In this document: piece by piece, positions 11,901-23,900 of the stretch
Numbering within the stretch: the first letter of the stretch is position 1
How the letters are laid out: each line of letters begins with the position of its first letter
Source: Acanthaster planci
Taxonomy: Eukaryota; Echinodermata; Asteroidea; Valvatida; Acanthasteridae
DNA: 64,000 nucleotides
Direction of reading: 5' to 3'
NCBI RefSeq assembly: GCF_001949145.1
Contig: NW_019091617.1
Span: 92,972 to 156,971 of the forward strand
Notes under the pieces: generated by a model
The model's database searches: none
The model's input: only the letters and a program-made list of their open reading frames with translations
Told to the model about the DNA's origin: nothing
Position numbers and translations under genes: made by a program

Positions 11901-14900
11901 GCCAGTATGGAGGCAGGGAGCTATTGTTTCTCGTGGATGTTAGTGTTTTTGCGTGGTAACCAACATCCTTCGCATGCTGTTTGGTTAAATAGCGCCCTAA
12001 CTTCAACAAAGCGATCAGTACTTGTTTTGTGGTCCCAGTCGCAGACATTAACTTTGGACGAGTGAATGTTCGTCGCTACTGTGTCAGACCGCACACTGGG
12101 CCATCATTTTTCGTCTATCTTGACAAAACAACAAAAGAAAGGCTGCCAAGAAGTGTACTGGCACTGCAGTATCGAACTTTGAAGAAATAGAGAGATTATT
12201 ATTGGCGACATGGTCAGACAAATATTAAAAGAAAAGGGAGTCGCGTGATAATTTCATAGTTTATCCCAAAGATTAAAGAACCCATGTAAAACCAATTGCA
12301 GTGTTGACTGAGCGGGATTGGAAGTCTGACTACCTAATCGGTATGAGTTTTCGTTTTCCAGGATAGATCTTATCATTAGCTCTTTGGCCTTGTTTTCTTT
12401 CAAGCTATTGGTCCACACATGGCTGCAACACTAACATCAAGAGTAGTGACACCGTGCAATGTAGCTGTAATCATCTCACAAGTTTTGCCATATTGATGCA
12501 GACTTCAGAGGTGAGGTTAGCTTTGTCCAAAATATGGCTGCCTCTGCCTGCAACATATACGCTGTTTGTACAGGGGAGAGCAGCTGCTTTCATAGCAGTG
12601 TGTTATAGCCGGTCGTATGGTCAACTAATAGATCCAAAATAATTAAAACATAGTCCTATCAAATGTTCTGGTCAGATATCTTTTGAAACTTGCTACCTCA
12701 AACTCCCCTCCCTACATTACAAATTCAAGCGACATGCAGTAAATAGCCAAAGCAGTGTCGAACCAAGTCATAAATGGACAAGAACAAAAACAACGCACCA
12801 ACCTGACTAGCAGTTCTCCAGTTTTAACTCTTCAACTTCGTTTATCATTTCAAACAGGTGGACGTGGATGACAGGATTTTGACAATATTGACAAAGATCG
12901 GGTTGAGTGTTTCTATCACTTGCCTTATTCTTACGCTGTTAATCTACGCCCTCTGTCGGTGAGTTTTGAAGCGCCACATGATTCGATGTGCATGAACTGT
13001 AATAAACTGTAGTTTAAAAGGTCAAGGATGATGTTTGATACAAATATAGCAGTTATTACAAACGTTACTACACGACACAAAATATGGGCGATTCACAAAA
13101 ATGCGCCTCCAAGTGTTCGCAACGCGTTGGCCAACCACAATTCGCGAAATCCGTCGACCCAATGCGCATCGCATTTGGAAAGGGTCGACAGATGTCACGC
13201 GTTGTGAATGGCCAACTCGTTGTAAATTTTTGGAGATGCACTATTTTGCATAGCATCTAGTAAATGACACTTACTGAGGGTGACCAGAAAGTTACATCTA
13301 TCTGAACGACTGGCAGTTTCTCTTCCAAAAACAATGCTCCAGTCTTTACACGCAGTTTAATTTGACCTTATCTTTATCCTTATGCACTTCGAAACAAGCA
13401 CCCTCGAATCCCAGTTTGAGGGATCTTTAGTTTTTCTTCCCTCTATTATAATTACTGTGAATTACAATCATGCTGGCAAAGGAGGAATGTTCTAAGGAAA
13501 GCTGACAATAGAGACCCTTTAGCGTGGGATTATCTCAGAAACCATGACCAAATTAATTATTAAAAAAAATTATTAAAAATTGTCTCTTTGAAGATTGAAA
13601 AGTCTGCGGATTATTATCCACGCTAACCTGGCGTTTGCACTGTTGGTTGGACATACAGTTTTCTTGTTTATTGACACCGAAAACAAGGTAAGTTATTAAA
13701 TGCTTTTGAAAACGCATTAATAACCGTTGTAAAATAATCCTCAGTTTTTAATTATTCCTGTAGAATGAAAAATCGTTTCGATTTCAGGCCGGCTGTGCGG
13801 TGGTTGCTGTGTTGCTACATTTCTTTTTCTTGGCCGCTTTCACCTGGATGGCTTTAGAGGGCGTGTTTCTTCTGATTAAATCCACACCCACATTCCCGTG
13901 GAGGATCCGTTTACCGGCATGGTTTGCAGTTGGCTGGGGTAAGGAGGATATACTATTTTGGAGACTCACTAAATTGGGTAAACCGTCCCTAGCTCTCATA
14001 AAAGTGGGAAAATGCCCCTATTTTTCTCAGCAAATGTTTCCCTAGGAAGAAAAGCCATGGAATATCGTCAACTCACGTTGCATTTTGAATTGTCTATCCA
14101 GGATTTTTTTTTTACATCTAGGAAGGGTGTTCACTGGATTTAAATTTTAAACACAGTGCTTTGAGTTCACAGCACATCGTGTCGGTCTTGGAAATGCAGT
14201 TGTATGCAATTGCTTTGAAGTGGTGTCCCTTTCATACTCGCCTATATCACTCTATCAGGAATATTATCCCGTTCATCATTATTCTACAGACTATTGTCAG
14301 CGTAATTATACCTCTTGAAGAAAAAATACATTTGCCGATTCACAAGAATGATGCTACCCACTTGTACACCCATTGAAAACAAAACCTTTATTTACTGTTC
14401 GTAGGAGTTCCTGCCTCCGTTGTACTGATGTCAATAGCATCGAAGTTTGAGGGATATAATAGCAGGGTTCAGGGGTAAGAACCAGTTTCCTTTTTGGAAC
14501 AATCTCAGTTACAATGAAACTTATCAAAATTATGAAAGTTATTATTATTATTATGTCTTAGCATTTATTCAATACAACGCATCTTGGAGGGAAGTAAAAT
14601 TTGTTTTCTATTTCAAATGGTTTCGTGGTGCTCTTTTTGCTTTTACATACCAGCAAGCAAAACTGTTATGTCACCCTGGACAGAAAAAATCATATTGACT
14701 TGTGTGATTTTTGCACACAACGTTGAAATTGGGCACATTTTCTTTGTTCTAATTTCAATAAACCAATAAACCAATTGGCTACAATTTGCAGAGAGGTTCC
14801 CAGTGAGCAGATATTGCTGTCAAACTTGAAAAGAAAAGAATGTGACCAGTCACAGCCAAACGAAAGTAGTGTCACATCCCGCTCTTTCCTATTTTGAGGG

Positions 14901-17900
14901 TTCAGAGTCACAATGGGCCGTATGAATACAAAGTAGCATTTGCTTTTACTACCGTTTTTGAAGCATTTAGTCGTGTTTGTATGAATAATAATGAAGCAAA
15001 TGCTTTTACTTTAGTGTAATTGCTAAAAAGTAAAATTATTTACTTTTTACTCTTTAAGCTTGTGCTTGACAATAAGCAGTTGCTACATTTTGTATGAATA
15101 AAAATGAGTAAGCTCTACATAATTGGAGTATTTATTTGACATTTTTCAAGACCGGGTCAGGGCAAGCTTGAAAACGAGAAGCATTTACTAATGTTCAAAA
15201 TGGCAGCATTCATGAATGTAATTCGGAAGGAAAAGCTATATGCCTTTAGGAGGGAATTTAAAGAAGCCAGATGCAGGCAGTTGTACTGATTTGAGAGTGG
15301 CAAAGGGATTTTCTTCATCAAATTTTTTTGCGATCAAAATTACTGCCATTGTGCTTATCTGCCATGCTGAGGTCTCAAGATACAGCATCGTGGTGCACTG
15401 GGTGCGTCTGTACGTGCAGACAATGGAAGCCCCATTGTGCAAAACCGTTCGGCTAAGAAGTCAGCCACAAACACAAAGCATTTACTACTATTTGTACAAG
15501 CATATGCTGAACAGTAAAAGAAACATTTTATCCCTACAAATTCAAGCAATTGCTTATTCTTAATGCTTTTACTTCTCAGTAAATGCTTTTGCTGTTTGCT
15601 TGAAATTTATAGCAATTCCTAATTTTTAGTCATACGACCCTATGAAGTGGAGGTCAATTTTTGCGTTGTATAATATTTGGAAAGAGTAATCCGTCTCCTA
15701 TTTAATTTCAAATATTTCGCAGAATCATATATTAAAAATTTATTTTTTCAGCAATTTTGATGACAACATCATTTGTGCGTGGTTAGAATAGTTAATACAA
15801 TGTTGGAAATAAAGACACAAAGCTGCTAGAAGAATGCCACATTGTTCCCATATATCCTTGTACCTTAAGTGTTGCCTGTGCATACCATTGGAAAGCTACC
15901 TTTCTGCTAAAATATAAAAAAATACCAATATCTCAATTTTTGAAAAAATTGATCTTCGGCTCATTTTGTGGTGACACGTCACGTATTATGAATTTTGTCG
16001 TCCCTTAGTGACGCTGGTCTTAGGGGTCCTGAAAACGCTGACAAATTCAAATGTTGGAAAGGCGCTCTTCGCCAAACATTTAACCCTAAAAGTGATGTCA
16101 AGGGTTACGACCATGTAATGGTTTCGATATGATGAAGTATGTAAAGTTGCAAAAAAGCGTTTATGGAAGAAAATCCAACCCTTGGAATCTCTAAATCGAA
16201 ACGATATCACTTATCCGCCTCGAGCTGAAGCACCCTCTCATCTGTTGAAAAGAGCCGTGCTCGTCGGAAGTGTTGTGATAGTGATTTTTGCGTTTCTTTG
16301 TCATTCGTGAACCAGCTAAGTTAAGTTCCAACAACAGGAGTCTCAGTTGCTAAGAAAATAGCCCTCTCTCTTGGCCCAGATTGAGGCCCATACAAATATT
16401 TCATGTTGTACCCGATCTCCTGTGGAACCCAAGGACCCGAATTTGTACATTTATCCTGAAATATTTGAAAACTTTAACTATTTGCCTCATATACAATAGG
16501 TGCTGGTTGTCCTTCGACAGTGGCTTTGTCTGGGCATTCTTAGCACCAGTTATCGTCATCATCATTGTAAGTGCATATTACGATAAATGAAACTTTGCTG
16601 CCCATCAATGAATTAATATGTCACTGCTGCTTAAGTCAACATAACACAACTCATAATGGTATACGGAGACAGTATGGGACAAAAGGATTTGCTAACGCGT
16701 TTAGAAAATTTGGCACAACTCTATCCACATTAAAGTTGTTCTTTAAAACAATGCTAAAATAAATAAAAGCGCCCACATCTATCAGCAAAAACAACTCACT
16801 TTAAAAGGACATTTACTTTACTTCGTCCCAAGGTGAACACAACAATCCTGACCCGTCTAATCTACATATTTCTGTCCCTGCAAGCTAACAAGAAGAAATC
16901 GGAGGCTCAGAAAATGAAGTAAGAAACCCTGTAAAGTTGCCTCTTTGTGACAACGTCTACAAGGGAGATGTTCACTTTACTTACTATAAAGTGAAAAATT
17001 GCTCCATACGTTTCACAGATCTGAATACCTTGAATATGGTTTAGTTTATCCAACTTGTATTAGTCTGAGTGGATAGATTGATCTGTTCACTCACATAACT
17101 TGTAATTTTATCAAATTATCCTAAATTATTTTAAAAGAAAGGAGTCATTAACATGATAAAAACGAACGAACAAACATGATCTTCATAGATCTCCGTACAT
17201 TTTAGCTTGACTGCAGGAGGAACGCAAAGAGTATGAATATTTAGGTCCTTGTGAGTCCATCCTAATATAATTGCTGGGCTTCATATGCCCATTACATTAT
17301 TATTTTGTCACTTACAGGGCAGGTCTCCGTCTTGTCCTGATCTTGGAGCCTTTACTTGGGCTACCATGGCTGAGTGGTCTGTTGTATTCAAGCCCAAACA
17401 CGACTTTCTTTGCATACGTTTTCGTGATCTGCAACTCACTTCAGGTGGGACTTAAACTCTATTCAGTTTAAATACCATCAGGACGTTGGACATGAAGAGA
17501 AAGGTTTATCATTGGGAAGCAATATATAATTCCTATGTTTGAATGGCTTGAAAGAGCGCCAGCAAAATTATTTTAGCATAAACTGCTGTTTATAGCTTGA
17601 CATTAAAGTTACTCTCAAACCACACGTTTTTAAAGTCCATGAACTGAGACCATCTTTGGATCTACTGTAATCTGGAATCGTGCATATGACTGCCTGAATG
17701 ATATTACATGTTTTATACTCATATTGCTTGGTTTCCACAGGGGATGTTCTTGTTTGTCACACAGTGTCTCTTTGATGAAGAGGTAAGACATATTATTTAT
17801 GGCACTATGATATTGCAACCTAACTTGATGGTAGAGGCATATCTATGGTTTGAGTAATGGAAATGAAGGTCCCAGTTTTTATTGATGTAAAAGAATCCTT

Positions 17901-20900
17901 ATGCATTAAGTCGTCACTGTTTTCACGAAGAGACACCAGGGGCCCAACTCATGTTTTTCTTTTTCATATTTCTGTATATTTGGGGCAAAATGAAATAGGC
18001 TATGCGATACCTACAACTTGTGCAATCATTGTTTCCCCAAATCTACTGAAAACAGCCAAATCACAATGATCTACCCGGGGCGAATTTCAACGAAAACGCA
18101 CGTTGCGCTTTTAAAAAGAGGGATTTTTTCTTTCATTAACAGATACAACAATAAAGGCCTTTTTCATGGGCAAACTCGTTTCGACGTTTCCACGAAAAGG
18201 CGAATTTTACTGTGGAAATGTATACAAATGTAAAAGTTTTTACAAGAATAGACAAAAGTCGCATGAATTCTAGCGTTTGGACTGCAAGGCAATTTCAATG
18301 TCAATTGACGTATATGAATATTAGTTGGCAGTTTTGTTTCATTTAAGATCCCCTTCTTCATGCAGTTGCATAACGTAAGTCAAAGGAATGCTAAATACTG
18401 GGAAAATATGTGTTAGAAAAAGAGACCAACTTCAAGTGCAATTTTCTCGAAAAGTCTCACTCCATTTATATAGAAATTCCGTCCCCTTTGTGCAAAGACC
18501 AACGAGGTGCTGTGGCACTTTTAAAAAAACATTTGTGCATTTGTATATCCTTAAAAAATCGCAATATGTCCCTCCGTTGGAAAAGTCACTGCTAGGTACT
18601 TAAAATGAACCCATGGCCTTAGAATCTTTTGCCCTATCACCGAAACCAATGTTTTATGATATTACTTTACTTTAACAGATCTATTTAAGGCTCCCTTATC
18701 TCTGCATAGCAAATACCTCAGCTTCACCTACGTTTCCAATAATGTGTCTCCTACCCACCTCCAATATTTCATAGCTATCAGTGTTTTTCACATTTTATTC
18801 CACTCTGCATTCCATTCCTCACTCATCAATTCAGTGATCTTATGTTTTCCATATCCGTCGTGATTTGATTGGTTTCAAATTATAGGCCTATTTATTTTTG
18901 ATTTTTTCTCATCCTTCACTGCTGGTTTCTAAGCTTCCTTCTTTCATTGTTTTTTGCTGTATTATCTGTAAAATCCCCTCCACTTTTTGTAGTCACTGCA
19001 ACTTATTACATACCCATGTATAAACTGTTTTTTAAATATCGGTTTTGAAAATACTGGAGCTGTTTGACCTCTGAAGGATAAATTGAGGGAATTCCGTAGT
19101 TTTTGGGCCTTGATATCTAACTATTTTAAGAGAGAGATTTGTTCGAGTGAGGGGAATATGAAAATGAGAAGCTTGGAGTGAGAATGGGAAGCCTGATTTC
19201 TAGAGAATATGGATGTGATACAGGTAGGAAGTTCATTGCAAGACAACAAATACATAAACATACTAAGTTGGAAAGTGTAAATGTCACTTAATTTCACGAT
19301 TCTAAATTTAGTGAAGAATGGATTCGTATGAGCATGATCACAGTGAAGCACTCCCCCTTGTAAAAATACTGTAAATCAGATCTGGGAAAATTAGGTGTTG
19401 TACAGGGAGAATAAGATGTGCAGTGGAAAAGGGCTTTAAGCCAATTTATCAATATTTCTAGCTACTAGATTACATAAAGAGTCAACATGGGGCATCCGGG
19501 ATAAGTTCATTAGCTTAGTAAATCCTAGAAATTTAGTGCAATAAGTAACATTAACTTCCCAGAATCAATAAAAATATCTCTATGCAAGTTACTCTGAATA
19601 TTATTAAATAACAAACAATTAGTCTTTTTTATGTTCAATGAGAGCTTGTTGGATCTAATCCAGTTAGAAACAGACATAAACTCCTGATTCACAGTATTGA
19701 TTGAATGTCTATGTCTTTGTGACTGTAAAACAGACTAGGTCATCGGCAAAAGGTATAAATGAGAGAATGATTGATAACCTTAACAAAATTGTTGATGTAT
19801 ATTAGGTCCAGAAATAGAGACCCATCAGTATTGCAAGCTTTCGAAAATTCTAGGAAACTATCTAAAGTATGTTAGGAATTATCAACTGCAGTGGTGAGTT
19901 TATCAAGTGAAATACAACATGTGTCGTAAATTGCTTTGCATGAACTCCAACTGAAAATTAGAAAGTATATTATGCTTATACGAAAGTTAGTGATATGGGA
20001 GTAGACCAGTTTCTCTATAATTTTAGAAATGGACGAAAGAATAGAAATGGGCCGATATTTAATCATCAGGCTGCAGTCTCCACTTTCATAAATTGGTATA
20101 GCTTTGGTGATCTTTATGTCTTCAGGAATAATACCCTAACAATTTGAGTAAGCGGTCCAAGCGTTGCTGAAAAAACTCTTTTGACATCAAAGAATTGATT
20201 TAATAAAAACCACAATTTTTTATCAACCAAGTTACTCACATTTTTTGTATGGTAACAGCAAAAAAAAAAAAAAGAGTCGGGGATTTTGGTCCGTCATATT
20301 GTAATCCATGAAGGAGGAATTGGAATGTGAAATATTACATACCAGTTAGGAAAATAGTAACAAGGTAGCTGTTAAACAGATCTGAGATTAAGGCATATCT
20401 ATCAGCATCCATCATGGATAATACCTGTTATCTAATGACGCGAAGAACATCTTTTTAAATTTTCTTTATCTTCCTTGAGCAGAGGCACTCATTTTGCTGG
20501 TAGCGACGTGCCCATAACGCGTGCATTTCATATTCCTTCGTGAACCAACGAAAGGGTCGATATGTAGGGACCGATAGCTAGCTGCGGTTTAACGTGCGCG
20601 ATTAGCCCAGCAATTCATGCTGAATATTTACATTTGTGTCAGACCATTTACTTTGCAGCGATAAGCAAATAAAACAAGTATCTATTTAGGTCCTATGCCT
20701 CTGTCGATCACAGTAAAGTAATATATTTGCAAAGATTGTCGTCGATAAATCATGTTACGGCGATTTATTTCAAATCATTAGATAAATGAACAATTTATGG
20801 TGAAGTTTTTTTCGGTAACGAAGGAGAAAACGCAAAACATACAATGAGCGGGCATCATATTTCACATACACTCGGCAGCGTTCTTCCAGATTCCTTACCT

Positions 20901-23900
20901 GTTACCGGTCCGTACGTTCGAAGGTCGTCTATAAGACGGCTGGAGACTACGTGCATGCAGGACAGGAACCAGTCTGGACGAAAGGCACCTCCGAGAAAGT
21001 ACTCTCTCTTGGTCCAGCTCGACGCCCATAGACTTATCAAATTTGACGCCGTAACTGCGGTGGCATCGCACTCACACGCACATTCCTCAGCTTGACGCGC
21101 GCGTGCATTTGGACAAAGGACAACAATGCTTTCCACCTCTACTGATGCAGTTTTAAGTCATTTTACTTAGAATTTATAATGTCCTTCAATAACTGATTGA
21201 CAACTTTAAGTACCACTTATATGTAATACATGTAAAAACGTACAAGCAAGATTCATTTTACCGAAGGAAGAGGATACCGGTCTGCAGTCGGACGTACACT
21301 GCACCGGACGCTTAGGAATGTTGAATAAATCTATTATTATATTCAACCTAACAAACTACCGTTTTGCTCAATAGGTACGGAATAAGTTCAAGCTAATGAA
21401 ATCAAAGAGGTCATCCAAGGTCACCTCCCTAACGTCATCGTCTGGTAACCGGGAGAAGACGTTGAAAGAAACACTCTGTACGTATATTAGTATTTTCAAG
21501 TTATTAGGCTCCTGAATCCTTCCCTTCTCAGTCACTACATATTTTGGAGACTGGACATCTTTTTCGGATGAGGAGCATTGAAAAGGCAACAGTGAATTTA
21601 ATTGAATCTTTGCCTTTCCTCAAACGGGAGACCAGATTTTGGGGGTTTTAATGATAACAATATTAGAATATGCTTTTAGAGAAATGTGCAAGTTTGTAAA
21701 AATGATTGTTACCTGTTCATATTTGACTTGAAATACAAATAATGTTTATTATTTAATTAAAAGTCAGTTTTGGCAAAACGTAGCATTTTTTAAACAATTT
21801 TTATTACATGAAGTTTTATCGATGATGATATTTTATGTTACTTTATACTGTGAAGATTGGGCATCGCTTTGTATTTGAGGGGGAAAAAATGCACAAAATG
21901 TAGGTGGGTCGTGTAATCAACTGCATGGCTTCAGACCCTGACCGTTTTATCGGAAAATACAAATCTAAACCACTAATTCCACTGCTTCGATACACTGTAG
22001 CAGAGGAATAACAAAGATATGTCGCTTGACATTTTCCAATCGATTTGCTGATCAGACCCACGATGTCACATTGGTAATGGCCAAATAATTCACTGGACAC
22101 AATATAAGCACTATGTGCTGTTGGGTATACGACAAAATGAGTGCCTACGAAACCATATAGCTTTGGCCTATTATTCAACTCTTGGCATCAAAACAAAACC
22201 CAATGCTACAACCAAAGCTCTGCGTGAAATCTGTGCAATGTAGTTTATTAACCGCGACAGGGTTGTGTCTTTGGAACATTGGTACTCAATGCAAGCGAAA
22301 AACACTAGTAAGGCTGATCTGATCTTGACCACGATCTCACGTTGTTTAAACTTTTCTTTATGCAGCTTATGAAACCAATCAAGTTTTTACCACGGTTTCT
22401 CCAATCTTCTTTGGCAGTTTCGGAGAGGTCTTGCAAACAAGACGGTTTCGAAAACGTGTCCGACGGAGTTACGATGAGACGCATGGATACCCCAAAACAC
22501 AAACTGGGCACAGACACGCAGCATATTCACATCACAGAAAACCAAGGTATATATTGGTTTTTTATTTTGCTGACAGAGCTATAAGTAATCGACAAACCAA
22601 AGCTGAAATTGAGTTCGAGATTTACATGCCTATATAAACTCACGAAACTGTTGTGGTAAACTCCATTCAGTCGTCCGTTCACCACATGTGAATCAGGAGC
22701 GTTTCTGTCCAGAGTCATTGCATTGTATTTGCCGTTGACCTGTAGCTGGATTTCCTTCTGTGAGAGGCTTGATAAAACACATCTTTTGAGAAGTTTTTAT
22801 GCACATCTTGACGTCAGGTAAATCACCGTAAATCAACCCAAACCGAAACCACAATGACCAACACAAGGTCCATCAAACAAAGAAAATAAAATTTAAATGC
22901 TGAACATATGTGAGACATCGATTTTGATTGTTAATGTCTTATTCAGACACACCCGGGGAAGTCGATCTGCCTACTGTAAGCAGACCAAATAGCCACAAAT
23001 CGAGATGTGACGGTCCAGTATCGACCATGCTTAACCCCATCAAGCAGCTACTGTCAGTGAGAGATAAGCGAAGTAATGAAACAAGAAAGTTATCGTTAAG
23101 CTTAATTGTAAAACATATTATTTTCCCGAGTTTGGACAAGTTGACATAAGGGCCTACTGACATGAACTTAACACACAAGGTTCAGTCTCTTGTGACAAAG
23201 GAGACTCTCTGCACTGTTAAGTCTTGATGTCATAACTCTGTCTTAATTACAGTCACCTGGAAGGGTGTTAACGTATATTACCCCCGTCACTGAATATCAC
23301 ATATCAGCGATATCTTGTGGTAATATCAATATACCATGCCCGGCCACAGTCCAAACCATAATGCAGGGACCTCTATATAGTCCCATCATCGGTGGTAAAA
23401 CCTGTGGCTGCAATTGTTGATTTATTTGTTAATTGTTGGCTTATACAGTGTATAAACAGTATTTCATTTTTTTTCTGAGAACTTCCCGGAAACTTGCAGA
23501 AACACATGGATACCTTCCTCCAGACAAAGGTGATGTTATCCGGCACGTTCCACCGACAGAAACCGATAGAGCAACCCATCGAGTTTTACGCGTGTCGTTA
23601 GAATTCCTGTGCAGTAACCCACCGACACATTCGATTAAATTTGGAAACATTCAAATTAAACAAAATTTAAGAAGACTTTAAGAAAGAGATATAGCAGAAC
23701 AACCATTGACTGATGTGATGCTGAAAGGATGCTCCAAAAATCACTAAATGTTAAAACATGCTGCTGTGGTTAATGTTAAACGGATGGTGTGATCCATTTC
23801 AACCGTATCGTTTGTCTTCTTCGTCAGATGACTTTGAAATGTTTGAGTATGTGACGTCTGACTACTCCATTGTAAAGAGTAATGACAGCGAGACCAGACC

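Noticed and set aside
22342-22584. Alternative tail frame (SERSCKQDGFENVSDGV) as the GPCR 1 coding frame
   Set aside because: Its exon phases do not chain with the downstream tail exons, whereas the RRFRKRVRR frame does across four junctions.
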